A stretch of 64,000 nt of DNA from Dysgonomonas hofstadii (GTDB lineage Bacteria; Bacteroidota; Bacteroidia; Bacteroidales; Dysgonomonadaceae): the NCBI RefSeq assembly GCF_014196915.1, contig NZ_JACIEP010000010.1:25728-89727 (forward strand). Reading direction: 5' to 3'. A model generated the notes under the pieces. That model was not told the DNA's origin, did not search any database, and saw only the letters and a list, made by a program, of their open reading frames with translations. The position numbers were made by a program, and so were the translations under genes. Below, piece by piece: positions 1 through 8,903 of the stretch. How positions within the stretch are numbered: the stretch's first letter is position 1; each line of letters opens with the position of its first letter.

Positions 1-1318
1 TATAGAATTGGCCAACTTCATCGAAAAGCTCAAAATATTTTCCTTTATAATAAGACCTGAAAACAATATCCATTGTCTCAGGAAAACGCCCGCTGTTCCA
101 GAATTTTTCGAGGGCGTGCTCTGCTTCATGGATTCGTGAGAGTTCTTCGGCTGAAATATCACTGTTATAAAAGATTTCGTATGGCGCTTCATCATCATAC
201 TTATATCCATATTTATCCGCATCTTTCCGGAGATTGGTTCCCCGCAGCATTTTCAGAAAACCGAGCTGCACTTCTTTCGCTCCCAATTCGAAAACATCAT
301 TAAACGATTTGCGAAAACGTTCTAATGTTTCGTAAGGAAGTCCGGCGATCAGGTCGAGATGCAGGTCTATCTTTCCACCCTGCATTATTTTCTGCACATT
401 ACCTGCCAGTAATGGAAAATCCTGTTTCCGTTTTACAGCGACATTCGTAGGTTCGTATGTCGATTGAATCCCGATTTCGAAGCGGAAATAATTCTCCGGA
501 AGGTTATCATTCAGATAATCTATCATCTCATCTTTCAGGAGATCGGCATATACTTCAAACTGGCAACTGAGGTTCGGGCGATAATTCTTTATCAGGAAGC
601 CGAAAACCATGAGTGTATGCTCTCTGTTGAGGTTAAATGTGCGGTCGAGAAATTTTATTTGCTTAGCCTTACTTTCTATCAGATATTTCAGATTGCCCAG
701 GATATAATCTTTGGGAAAGTAACGCACGCCTTTTTCGAGCGAAGACAGGCAGTATTGGCATTGATAGGGGCATCCCCGTGAGGTCTCGAAATAGACAAGC
801 TTATTGCCCATTTCCTCTGCATCTTGTGGCAACATATAAGGTGAATCCAAGCGGCTGAGTTTTTCTATATCGGCCTGTGCGATAGCTTTACTTATATGTT
901 TCCGGGATGATATGCCAGGGATTTCAGTCGATTTTTCATGCTGTATGGCATCGAGCAATTCGCCCAGAACAAATTCACCTTCGCCGCTTATCACATAATC
1001 GATATTCCATGTATCGAGGAAGAATTCGGGCTCGTATGAAACTTCGGGGCCACCCAGAATGATGATTAGGCCGGGTTTATTCTTTTTCAGTACAGAGACC
1101 AGTTCTTTGGTTTGCTTTACATTCCATATAGATACGCTCAGTCCAAGAATACTGCATTCTGTGCCCAGTAATTCATTCGCAATCTTATTTATATTTTCTT
1201 TTATGGTATATTCTCTGAGCGATACATCGAACCTGTCTTTGTTAGCTACATAGAGCCAGCGAAGCGCCAGTGATGTATGGATATATTTTGCATTCAGCGT
1301 AGAGAGTACCGTTTTCAT
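1..1318 (-). CDS. B12-binding radical SAM protein, DUF4080-like (partial, C-terminus off the window)
   Basis: The gene reads leftward from an ATG at 1318 and is still open at base 1, so about 439 residues are seen. The N-terminal half (about residues 1-150) resembles a cobalamin-binding Rossmann domain, with an ILGLSVSIWN segment and a GGPEVSYEPE loop. A radical SAM cluster motif CPYQCQYC follows at residues 183-190, where three cysteines would hold a 4Fe-4S cluster that cleaves S-adenosylmethionine. The later part (FRFEIGIQS, LDLIAGLPYE) matches the TIM-barrel strands of this superfamily. DUF4080-type proteins are common in Bacteroidetes; their substrate is unknown. A TACTTTTG element sits about 26 bases upstream. 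Confidence 0.85.
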   Translation of the reverse strand, partial: MKTVLSTLNAKYIHTSLALRWLYVANKDRFDVSLREYTIKENINKIANELLGTECSILGLSVSIWNVKQTKELVSVLKKNKPGLIIILGGPEVSYEPEFFLDTWNIDYVISGEGEFVLGELLDAIQHEKSTEIPGISSRKHISKAIAQADIEKLSRLDSPYMLPQDAEEMGNKLVYFETSRGCPYQCQYCLSSLEKGVRYFPKDYILGNLKYLIESKAKQIKFLDRTFNLNREHTLMVFGFLIKNYRPNLSCQFEVYADLLKDEMIDYLNDNLPENYFRFEIGIQSTYEPTNVAVKRKQDFPLLAGNVQKIMQGGKIDLHLDLIAGLPYETLERFRKSFNDVFELGAKEVQLGFLKMLRGTNLRKDADKYGYKYDDEAPYEIFYNSDISAEELSRIHEAEHALEKFWNSGRFPETMDIVFRSYYKGKYFELFDEVGQFY

Positions 1319-1343
1319 TTTTATCGTCGGATTGAAAAAGATA

Positions 1344-1351
1344 CAAAAGTA
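1344..1351 (-). promoter_or_regulatory. Bacteroidetes -7 promoter element
   Basis: The minus strand reads TACTTTTG, a full match to TAnnTTTG, 26 bases upstream of the radical SAM start at 1318. The inferred transcript would start near 1337. Confidence 0.55.
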
Positions 1352-1370
1352 ATGGTTTTAAGTGAGAATA

Positions 1371-2507
1371 TTACAAAGTGTATTGTACTCCTGCAGTCCA
1401 GCCTATATATAATTGCCTCATGCGGTCATCATTAAAGTCTTTCCACAGGCTATACGACGGGAATAGCTTTTTGTTATCCCGGCTTCTGCTGGTGATATAA
1501 TTGAGGGTGGGGCCGGCAAAGAAATTTATTTCCTTATTTATTTTTATATTGGGCAGAATCCGCAAAGCATAGTGATTCATCCTTTTATAATTATATTCTT
1601 TTGCTTTCTGTTTTACTTTTTCATCATCGACGTTTCCCATCTGTATAAGGACCTTGGTTATCATCCCCGCTGTAACTTCTGTGTCTATTCTGAACCTGTC
1701 CGATATATGAATATGTGCGCCTATTCCTCCACTGACATATAGCTGGTTCATGGATTTCAGGTTATAACCCAATGTTGCAATGCCATACAAATATTTTCCT
1801 CCCGAACGGAACGTAGGAGATAAGTTGCCCAGATCGTCATACATCAGCCCCACATGCATGCTGCCGCCTGCACTTTTGGGGACGATATTGACCAGTCCGA
1901 TAGGGAACTTATTATTGTTGCTTATATTGAGTAGTCCTATCTGAAGACCTCTTAAATGCCTGGCCGAATTATATAATCCTATCTGAATCCCATTCAGCGT
2001 GTCGGCTTCGTTCCCTAATACAGCTATTTGCATACCATTGAATTTCACTTTGTGGGAGGAATGATCCATTGAAAAATTGCCAAACCCTATTTGCAAACCG
2101 GAGCCTTCAATATCAACATGATTAAAACCTCCAATTTGTACCCCTGTCATATAAGTACTTTTATTAAAAAAAGCTATTTGCAAACCTCTGCTGTCTTCAA
2201 CTCTATTATATAGTCCTGCTATTGTAATTCCTTCGGCTTTCTTTTCCACATAGTTTAGAAGCCCTCCTATCTGTACGCCGCGCATATTTTTTGTTTCGTG
2301 AAAAAGACCTGAAAAGGAAAACCCATAATTATTGATAGAGCTGCCATAAATCAGATTTAACGAAATATTGTTCCTGTAAATAGTGTCATGCTTATTTAAA
2401 CTCCATTTAGGGATAACCCCCAGGTTGAGGAATTTCTTCTCTTCCTGTGCAAATAGCAGTGCTGTAACAGAAAGTGCGAATAGGAGAGTGCAGAGTGTCT
2501 TTTTCAT
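1371..2507 (-). CDS. Exported QIG-repeat surface protein (LA_2272-type repeats)
   Basis: This protein of 378 residues starts with a clear signal peptide (MKKTLCTLLFALSVTALLFA, then Q). A TTG three codons upstream is a less likely start. The body holds about eight repeats of the form hxGhQIGhhN, such as GVQIGG, GLQIAF, GVQIGG, GLQIGF, GMQIAV, GIQIGL and GLQIGL, spaced about 20-25 residues apart. It ends in a region that reads like beta strands (FFAGPTLNYI, LYIGWTAGVQYTL). Repeats of this kind occur in proteins annotated as LA_2272 family surface repeat-containing. No enzymatic motif is visible. The likely role is structural in the cell envelope, which is inference. Confidence 0.75.
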   Translation of the reverse strand: MKKTLCTLLFALSVTALLFAQEEKKFLNLGVIPKWSLNKHDTIYRNNISLNLIYGSSINNYGFSFSGLFHETKNMRGVQIGGLLNYVEKKAEGITIAGLYNRVEDSRGLQIAFFNKSTYMTGVQIGGFNHVDIEGSGLQIGFGNFSMDHSSHKVKFNGMQIAVLGNEADTLNGIQIGLYNSARHLRGLQIGLLNISNNNKFPIGLVNIVPKSAGGSMHVGLMYDDLGNLSPTFRSGGKYLYGIATLGYNLKSMNQLYVSGGIGAHIHISDRFRIDTEVTAGMITKVLIQMGNVDDEKVKQKAKEYNYKRMNHYALRILPNIKINKEINFFAGPTLNYITSRSRDNKKLFPSYSLWKDFNDDRMRQLYIGWTAGVQYTL

Positions 2508-2516
2508 ATTTCGCAA

Positions 2517-2931
2517 GATATATAATTTTAATGATATTTATTGTTGTTTAATCAGGGAAGTTATAAAATGTGAAAGTGTGAATCTTCCTTAATGCCTGTG
2601 AAAAATAGTAATGGCCTAAAAGACATAAGAGGAGGCTTCTGACTCGAAACCTCCTCTTATGTGTGAGTTAATTAGGTATTAGGCTTTAAGGTAAATAAAG
2701 ATTGTTTGGTTATCGATACAAAGGAACGACTTTTGACCAACCTCTGCAAATAAAAAAACATATTATAAAACATATTTTTTATAAATTTTGCTAAGCGGTT
2801 TTAATTATCATCCTGTGTTTTTTAACATTTACAAATATAACCATCTTTTTCCGAAAAGTCACAGTTTTAAACTATAACTAATAGATTTTGTGTGCAAAAG
2901 CTATTTTAATAGCAAATCCCGTGCCAATTTT
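2517..2931. other. Intergenic region with one terminator-like hairpin
   Basis: This gap of 415 bases between two leftward genes holds no credible coding sequence. It is AT-rich. The one clear structure is the hairpin at 2623-2662. Confidence 0.6.
2623..2662 (-). terminator. 13-bp inverted repeat, probable terminator of the peptidase gene
   Basis: ACATAAGAGGAGG at 2623-2635 pairs with CCTCCTCTTATGT at 2650-2662 around a 14-base loop. It lies downstream of the peptidase gene that ends at 2932. No long U-run follows, so rho-independent function is tentative. Confidence 0.5.
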
Positions 2932-4311
2932 CTAATTCATGTAATCCCACATAGGAAGTTGTATTGGTTTTTGTTCCAAAGAATTTATGGCTTTTGCATC
3001 CAAATATCTTTTGTGGATCACCACACGGAACATATATTCACTAAACCATTCGTCGGTAAAGGTCAGATATCCTTTATTTCCGGAGGCTGCTCCCCAACTA
3101 TTTTCAAATTCCCATTTCACAGGATTATCACTTTCGTCCGTATCGCATCCTATCAGTGTCATGGCATGACTCGATCCGCTCTGGCGGGTAAGTATGCGGG
3201 CTTTCTTGTCCATAGATAGTTTAACACCCAGTAACGATTCGTAATCATACATTTCAGGATCGAGTATGCCTTTTTCCCTGTTCAGGTATTTACCCACATC
3301 GCATGATGCATACATGGCTTCATTATTCTTGATAGATGCCAGTGCTGCCTTTTTAATATCTTCATTCGGCAGGTTCAGGTACAACCAGTTGACTCCCTCT
3401 ATAGTATTCCTGTAATTATCTATTTCATACAGTTTATAATATTCCCTTGTAGGATCGTTCATCACCATTATATAATTATCGGGCGAATAGTCGGCCGGAG
3501 TGATTTCTTTATAAAACTGTTGTGGAGTATAATCTTTGAGTTCCTGTATATTCCCCGATTTATCCTTATATCTCCACGTGAAGGTTGTCGGCGGTTCACC
3601 CAGGCATAGAGCCAGTATACGGTACACATCTTTCAGTATTGATATTTTCTCTGTCCGCTGCTCTTGTACCTTTTTGCCTGTTGCCGCCAGCTCTCTGACT
3701 GCATATCCTCCGGCACGCAAACGTTCATTTATCAGGCTCAGCATCTGACGTGTACTATTCGAATGCGCTGTTTCGGGCATCACCTCTTTAGGTACAACCC
3801 CATATTTTTCGGCAGCATTGTAGTACAGGTTCCAGACGCCGCCATCGCCTACCGGAGATTTGAACAGGTAAGCTACAGCACGGCTGTCCATATCTTCTTT
3901 TTCCGTAGCAATAATATTTTCGAGAAACAGGTTTGCCTTTTCAAATATATCCCAGAAATAAAGGTAATTATGTGAAAAATCAAATTCATTGAGGTTATAC
4001 CGCTGCATAATAGACGGACGCAATACGTTCATCGATGTGAACATCCAGCAACGTCCCGAACTTTTCTGATCGGTAATTCCTTTCACATTCACCCTGTACT
4101 TGAAATAGTGGTCTATCCGGCCTTCCATCTCATGATTGAGAGCGGCGGCGGTGATATTGGATGTTGTGGTCAGAATGTTCTGGATAGCTTTTGTAGAAGC
4201 ATCTTTGTTGAAGCCCGACTGTATTTCCTTTAAATCATTCTGCGTAATACTTTGAGCAGACAATGCAGATGACAAGCATAACAAAGCCCCTGCTAATACT
4301 AGTTTTTTCAT
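2932..4311 (-). CDS. Exported C1-family cysteine aminopeptidase (bleomycin hydrolase/PepC type)
   Basis: This 459-residue protein has a signal peptide (MKKLVLAGALLCLSSALSAQ). The papain-like catalytic elements appear in order: a Q..SGRCW motif with the nucleophile at about C88, a SSHAMTLIGCD histidine motif, and WEFENSWG with the catalytic Asn. That order and the length fit the bleomycin hydrolase/PepC family, which trims N-terminal residues from peptides. The signal peptide suggests a periplasmic enzyme in peptide nutrition. A GTG start 12 codons upstream is rejected because a TAATTTTG promoter element at 4347-4354 overlaps it. The gene is transcribed alone, with a hairpin downstream. Confidence 0.93.
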   Translation of the reverse strand: MKKLVLAGALLCLSSALSAQSITQNDLKEIQSGFNKDASTKAIQNILTTTSNITAAALNHEMEGRIDHYFKYRVNVKGITDQKSSGRCWMFTSMNVLRPSIMQRYNLNEFDFSHNYLYFWDIFEKANLFLENIIATEKEDMDSRAVAYLFKSPVGDGGVWNLYYNAAEKYGVVPKEVMPETAHSNSTRQMLSLINERLRAGGYAVRELAATGKKVQEQRTEKISILKDVYRILALCLGEPPTTFTWRYKDKSGNIQELKDYTPQQFYKEITPADYSPDNYIMVMNDPTREYYKLYEIDNYRNTIEGVNWLYLNLPNEDIKKAALASIKNNEAMYASCDVGKYLNREKGILDPEMYDYESLLGVKLSMDKKARILTRQSGSSHAMTLIGCDTDESDNPVKWEFENSWGAASGNKGYLTFTDEWFSEYMFRVVIHKRYLDAKAINSLEQKPIQLPMWDYMN

Positions 4312-4346
4312 GGTTACCTGTTTTAGTTTCGGATTATGTGTTTCCA

Positions 4347-4354
4347 CAAAATTA
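4347..4354 (-). promoter_or_regulatory. -7 promoter element of the C1 peptidase
   Basis: The minus strand reads TAATTTTG 36 bases upstream of the ATG at 4311. It overlaps the alternative upstream GTG, which supports the shorter start. Confidence 0.55.
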
Positions 4355-4521
4355 CAAATTAACAGGTAATCATTCCTATCATTTTAATATTATATTTTTT
4401 TTAAGCAGTATTTTATTGAGCAGACAACCCGAAAAATTCTTTTATATAAGAAATCCTTATAGCAATTTGCCATAAGGGAAAAGACATTCTCTCATATACT
4501 ATACATATTCCTGCTTTTTAC

Positions 4522-4529
4522 TATTTTTG
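4522..4529 (+). promoter_or_regulatory. -7 promoter element of the MFS transporter
   Basis: TATTTTTG, a full TAnnTTTG match, ends 25 bases before the ATG at 4555. Confidence 0.6.
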
Positions 4530-4554
4530 CACTATTGTAAAAAAACAGAAGAAA

Positions 4555-5760
4555 ATGACCGATACTATACCTGCCCATTATTCCAAACAGCGGATCAGAT
4601 ATGCCGTACTGGCGCTTTTTATAGCTCAGGGATTGTGCTTTGCCAGTTGGGCAAGCCGCTTGCCGGATATTAAAAATGACTACAATGTAGAGTCTTTCCT
4701 GCATTACGGACTATTGATGTTCCTTATACCGATCGGTAAATTTGTTGCCATACCTGTTGTAGGATTCCTGTTGCCACGCATCGGCAGTAAAAAGACTGTG
4801 CTGATAAGTATTTCAGGCTTTGCCGTGTCTTTACTCCTGGCCAGTATAGCACCGGGGATCACAGGACTAGGCATAATACTTTTTCTTTTCGGAATGTTCT
4901 GGAATATGACCGATATCTCGCTCAATACACAAGCGATAGAAGTAGAGCGTATATATGAAAAACCTATTATCGCCACATTTCATGCCAGTTGGAGCCTTGC
5001 TGCCTGTATAGGTGCGTTGATAGGATATGGGATGATAAATCTGGGTGTGAGCACATTCTTCCATTTCTTCATCATAACGGTTGTTGCGCTGGCAATTATA
5101 CTATTCAATTATAAATACCTGCGGGAACCGGCTATAAAAACCGAAAAGAAAGAAGAAAAACCTTTGGCCGGAAAGAAAGGTTTCCGTATGCCCGAAATGC
5201 TGCTTATACAGCTGGGATTGATTTGGTTACTTGCTTTAGTTGTGGAAAACACGATGTTCGAGTGGAGTGATGTCTATTTTCAATCGGTGATAAAAGCGCC
5301 CGAATCGTTGCAGGTAGGCTTTCTTGTGTTTATGGTAATGATGTTTACGGGGCGTATGCTGACGAATCTGGCTTATCGCATGTGGCAGAAAAAGACTGTG
5401 TTACAGATCGCCGGCTCGCTTATTTTCGCGGGATTTGTTATTTCGTCATTGTTTATCGGATATTCAGACTCAATGGTTGTCAAGGTTATAATCAATTCTG
5501 TCGGGTTTATGCTTATCGGATTGGGAATATCCTGCGTAGTGCCTACCCTTTACAGTATTGTAGGAGATAAGGCGAAAACTCCTGTGGGTACGGCGTTGAC
5601 CATTATGTCGAGTATCAGCTTCATCGGGCCGCTGGTTGCTCCGTTGTTAGTCGGCGCTATTTCTCATAATTACAGCCTCGAATGGGCTTACCTGGCAGTA
5701 GGACTTTTAGGGGCATGCATTATTATCATTCCTTTTGTGAGCAAGACATTGAAGAGATAA
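4555..5760 (+). CDS. MFS transporter, YbjJ-like
   Basis: A 401-residue integral membrane protein with about twelve hydrophobic segments in two halves, separated by a charged loop near residues 185-210 (KTEKKEEKPLAGKKG). The beginning, with LCFASWASRLPDIK, resembles the YbjJ group of major facilitator transporters, some of which carry sugars or act as exporters. The substrate cannot be read from the sequence. It has its own promoter and is followed within six bases by a methyltransferase, so the two are probably co-transcribed. Confidence 0.85.
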   Translation: MTDTIPAHYSKQRIRYAVLALFIAQGLCFASWASRLPDIKNDYNVESFLHYGLLMFLIPIGKFVAIPVVGFLLPRIGSKKTVLISISGFAVSLLLASIAPGITGLGIILFLFGMFWNMTDISLNTQAIEVERIYEKPIIATFHASWSLAACIGALIGYGMINLGVSTFFHFFIITVVALAIILFNYKYLREPAIKTEKKEEKPLAGKKGFRMPEMLLIQLGLIWLLALVVENTMFEWSDVYFQSVIKAPESLQVGFLVFMVMMFTGRMLTNLAYRMWQKKTVLQIAGSLIFAGFVISSLFIGYSDSMVVKVIINSVGFMLIGLGISCVVPTLYSIVGDKAKTPVGTALTIMSSISFIGPLVAPLLVGAISHNYSLEWAYLAVGLLGACIIIIPFVSKTLKR

Positions 5761-5765
5761 ATGAA

Positions 5766-6536
5766 ATGAGTGAAAAGTATAAAGTAGGGAAATTGATTTA
5801 CGATGGTAACATTTATGATGGCATGAATGTTGAAGTAGCTGATTTGCCATTTTATTCACGTTGGCTCAAAAAAAGGAAGAATGGTCGCATTCTTGAATTA
5901 TGTTGCGGGACAGGCAGGCTTACTATCCCTCTTGCACAAGAAGGATATAATATTACCGGTGTCGATAATAGCACATCGATGTTGAAACAAGCCAAAGCGA
6001 AAGCAAATGATTTGAAGGCTTCTGTAAAGCTTATCAAATCTGACATAAGATATTTGGATTTACCTGAAGTTTATGATATTATTTTTATTCCATTTAATTC
6101 GATTCATCATTTATATACTAACCAGGACTTTTTTAATGTATTAATAAGCGTAAAGAAACATCTGAAAAATAATGGATATTTCATCTTTGATTGTTTTAAT
6201 CCTGATATTCAATATATTGTAAATGCAGAAAAGGAAGAACAGGTTATTGCTGAATATTCGACCAAAGATGGTAGAAATGTTAGTGTAAAACAGACAATGA
6301 TTTATGAAAGTAAAACTCAGATTAACCGTATAAAATGGCATTATTTTATAAATGGAGAATTTGACTCTATTCAGAATCTGGATATGCGGATGTTTTTTCC
6401 ACAAGAATTAGATGCTTATTTAAGCATGTATGGATTTAAAATTATTCATAAATTCGGTGGATTTAACGAAGAAATATTTGAAGACAAATCAGGCAAACAG
6501 ATATTTGTTTGCAAGCAGGACAACTTGAGTATCTAA
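5766..6536 (+). CDS. Class I SAM-dependent methyltransferase
   Basis: A 256-residue soluble protein. ILELCCGTGRLTIPLA is the glycine-rich SAM-binding motif I, followed by ITGVDNS (acidic ribose-binding residue) and YDIIFIPFNSIHHL, matching motifs II and III of class I methyltransferases. The ATG at 5766, five bases past the transporter stop, is preferred over an in-frame ATG at 5682 that lies inside the transporter gene. The region is more AT-rich than the neighbouring genes, which may indicate separate ancestry. The acceptor substrate is unknown. Its stop codon overlaps the stop of the convergent kinase gene. Confidence 0.85.
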   Translation: MSEKYKVGKLIYDGNIYDGMNVEVADLPFYSRWLKKRKNGRILELCCGTGRLTIPLAQEGYNITGVDNSTSMLKQAKAKANDLKASVKLIKSDIRYLDLPEVYDIIFIPFNSIHHLYTNQDFFNVLISVKKHLKNNGYFIFDCFNPDIQYIVNAEKEEQVIAEYSTKDGRNVSVKQTMIYESKTQINRIKWHYFINGEFDSIQNLDMRMFFPQELDAYLSMYGFKIIHKFGGFNEEIFEDKSGKQIFVCKQDNLSI

Positions 6537-7432
6537 AATACGGGAATAATTTCTTCGGCTGTGGTTATCCTCTTTTCCACCTCTTCTTTCGTTCCACAGA
6601 AAGGGCCCGACACCTCGATCTTTATAGTAGCCATCGCAGCGGCAAACTTGCCCGCTTCTTCTATCGATGCTCCCTTTGCCCGTTTATACAGATAACCTGT
6701 GACATACGTATCGCCGCAACCTGTGGCGTCTACTATCTGCTGAGGTTTATAGGCCGGAATCGGATAGAAATCTGTACCGTCATATATCACGGAACCCAGG
6801 CTACCGAGTGTCACCAGTACTTCGCGTACCCCCCAATCATATAATTGATATGCAGCTTCACGAATATCGGTCATTCCGGTCAGCACTTCCATCTCCAGTT
6901 CATTTACTTTCAGAATATGTACATATTTAAGCGTTTCCAGCTTATCTTCCCAGTCCACAGGATATACATTTTGGTCTCTTACCTCACGAAGATAGCCCTG
7001 AGAATCGATAGCAATCAGTCCTCTCGATGACAAATGTTTTACAAGTTTCAGCGGAAAATCATCGGCAAGCAATGCTCCCAGCAGATAATAACGGGACTCT
7101 ATGTTATTCAATGAATCTACTTTAAACGGATCAGCCTTTGCAAGGACGCGTTGTGTGCGGTTGTCCTGATTCTCTTCATATATGTTCTCGAAATAAACCG
7201 AATGCCTGCTCGGGATAACATGAGCGTCAACTCCTTTCGTCCGCAGATCATCTACAACCTTCATTTCCGATTCGGCCAATGAAGTTACCAGTGTGTAGTC
7301 TATATCATCGAAATGGCGAATGGCATGTGAAAAATAAAAAGCCGTTCCACCGGGCATATGTACAGTACTTTCGGGAGTTACTACTTTATCGAGTGTTATG
7401 TGTCCCACACAACAAATATCATATTTATGCAT
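6533..7432 (-). CDS. PfkB-family carbohydrate/nucleoside kinase
   Basis: A 299-residue ribokinase-fold protein. The N-terminus has the GHITLDKV and MPGGTAFYFSHA substrate-binding elements. The C-terminus has DATGCGDTYVTGYLY, the second PfkB signature with the catalytic Asp and anion hole. The family phosphorylates sugars or nucleosides with ATP in the cytoplasm. Because it lies just downstream of a nucleoside permease and a secreted 5'-nucleotidase, a nucleoside or ribose substrate is attractive, but this is inference. It has its own TATTTTTG promoter. Its stop overlaps the convergent methyltransferase stop by three bases. Confidence 0.88.
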   Translation of the reverse strand: MHKYDICCVGHITLDKVVTPESTVHMPGGTAFYFSHAIRHFDDIDYTLVTSLAESEMKVVDDLRTKGVDAHVIPSRHSVYFENIYEENQDNRTQRVLAKADPFKVDSLNNIESRYYLLGALLADDFPLKLVKHLSSRGLIAIDSQGYLREVRDQNVYPVDWEDKLETLKYVHILKVNELEMEVLTGMTDIREAAYQLYDWGVREVLVTLGSLGSVIYDGTDFYPIPAYKPQQIVDATGCGDTYVTGYLYKRAKGASIEEAGKFAAAMATIKIEVSGPFCGTKEEVEKRITTAEEIIPVF

Positions 7433-7453
7433 CGTCTCTTTTTTTTAGATATG

Positions 7454-7461
7454 CAAAAATA
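7454..7461 (-). promoter_or_regulatory. -7 promoter element of the PfkB-family kinase
   Basis: The minus strand reads TATTTTTG 22 bases upstream of the ATG at 7432. Confidence 0.6.
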
Positions 7462-7511
7462 GTAAAATAAAGAATATGCAAAGAAAACATGCAGGAAGTA
7501 ATCTTATATAT

Positions 7512-7571
7512 AAAGACGCAGAGACGCAGTTATTCTTTGAGTATGTATTATAACTGCGTCTCTGCGTCTTT
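7512..7571. repeat. Perfect 22-bp inverted repeat (hairpin)
   Basis: The arm at 7512-7533 (begins AAAGACGCAGAGACGCAG) is the exact reverse complement of 7550-7571, with a 16-base loop. It sits between the permease stop (7582) and the kinase promoter, where it could end or stabilise the permease transcript. Each arm contains two copies of the word GACGCAG. Confidence 0.85.
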
Positions 7572-7581
7572 GCGTGAAATT

Positions 7582-8820
7582 TTATTTTTCCTCTTCCGGT
7601 GTATATTTATATTTGAAGAATATGGCGAACAATATAGCCACAACCAAAGCATATCCGGCAAAGCAAAGCCAGATAGACTGCCAGTCTTTCATGCCATCGG
7701 CACCTGTAAAGAACCGTCCGATAATAATGCCGCTAGTCCAGCTACCGATTACGGCACCGAAACCGTTTGTCATCATCATAAACAGTCCCTGAGCCGAAGA
7801 ACGGATTTTAGGGCTGGTAGATTTTTCCACAAACAGTGAACCCGATATATTGAAAAAGTCGAATGCCATGCCATAGACGATGCATGAAAGAATAATCATC
7901 CACAGTCCGCCCTCGGGATCGCCAAATGCAAATAACCCGAAGCGGAGCACCCATGCCAGCATACTTATAAGCATCACGGTTTTTATTCCGAAACGTTTCA
8001 GGAAAAACGGTATGGCTAAAATGAACAGGGTTTCTGATACCTGCGAAATAGAGAGTATTATGGTGGAAAATTTTACTATAATCGAATCGGGATAAGTATA
8101 TTTAAAATCGTCGAGGAATGTGTCTCCATAAGCATTTGTCAACTGCAATGCTGCTCCCAGCAACATACTGAACAGGAAGAACAAAGCCATTTTGTAATCC
8201 TTGAATAGTTTGAAGGCGTCCAGTCCGAGCATCTCGGTAAGCGTTTTTCCTTTACTTTCGGTATTCTGTGGTGGCGATGCAGGTAGAGAGAAGGCATATA
8301 AGCCCAGTAAAATAGCCGCAACTCCGGCGATATAAAATTGATTTTCAGAGTATTTATTGTCTGTCAGGTTGGTTGCCCACATGGCAGCGATAAAACCTAT
8401 TGTTCCCCATACACGGATAGGAGGGAAATGCTTAACCGTATCAAGATTATATTTGTTTAGCGCACTGTAAGCTATTGAATTTGCCAGAGCCAGTGTAGGC
8501 ATATAAAAAATCATTCCCAACAGTATTACCCAGAAGAATGTAGTGGGATTGTCGACCATTGGCAGCGACATAAATGTGATTCCGCAAAGGATATGCAATA
8601 TACCATACAGCCTTTCTGTGTTTATCCAACGGTCGGCTATGATACCACACAGGGTAGGCATAAAGATGGAGGCGATCCCCATTGTGGAAAAGATAAGCCC
8701 GAAATCTTCACTTGCCCATTGTTTTGTACTAAACCAGTAATTGCCAATAGTAATCATCCATGCTCCCCATACGAAGAACTGGAAGAAATTCATTATTATA
8801 AGCCTTAATTTTAAACTCAT
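7582..8820 (-). CDS. Nucleoside permease, NupG/XapB type MFS
   Basis: A 412-residue membrane protein with about twelve hydrophobic segments. The beginning (LRLIIMNFFQFFVWGAWMIT, then GNYWF) and internal motifs such as FMPTLCGIIADRW and AQGLFMMMTNGFGAVIGS are typical of the nucleoside:H+ symporter family of NupG. It would import nucleosides released outside the inner membrane. It follows the split 5'-nucleotidase genes after an 83-base gap and precedes a PfkB kinase, which fits a salvage pathway. Confidence 0.88.
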   Translation of the reverse strand: MSLKLRLIIMNFFQFFVWGAWMITIGNYWFSTKQWASEDFGLIFSTMGIASIFMPTLCGIIADRWINTERLYGILHILCGITFMSLPMVDNPTTFFWVILLGMIFYMPTLALANSIAYSALNKYNLDTVKHFPPIRVWGTIGFIAAMWATNLTDNKYSENQFYIAGVAAILLGLYAFSLPASPPQNTESKGKTLTEMLGLDAFKLFKDYKMALFFLFSMLLGAALQLTNAYGDTFLDDFKYTYPDSIIVKFSTIILSISQVSETLFILAIPFFLKRFGIKTVMLISMLAWVLRFGLFAFGDPEGGLWMIILSCIVYGMAFDFFNISGSLFVEKSTSPKIRSSAQGLFMMMTNGFGAVIGSWTSGIIIGRFFTGADGMKDWQSIWLCFAGYALVVAILFAIFFKYKYTPEEEK

Positions 8821-8866
8821 GGTATTGTATTTTAGTTATTTGGCTAAAGCCGTTTTAATTTATTCT

Positions 8867-8900
8867 TCTTATTCCTCCACTTTCAAGTGGAGGAATAAGA
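8867..8900. repeat. 16-bp hairpin with a CCTCCACTT/AAGTGGAGG core
   Basis: Arms 8867-8882 and 8885-8900 are perfect reverse complements separated by two bases. The hairpin stands four bases past the stop of the metallophosphatase gene. Its 20-base core CCTCCACTTGAAAGTGGAGG (minus strand) also occurs in the element at 11295-11585. The nearby GGCTTTAGCC word, around 8842-8851, is shared too. Confidence 0.8.
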
Positions 8901-8903
8901 TAT

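Noticed and set aside
4312..4347. GTG start 12 codons upstream for the C1 peptidase
   Set aside because: The -7 element overlaps it, and the signal peptide begins at the inner ATG.
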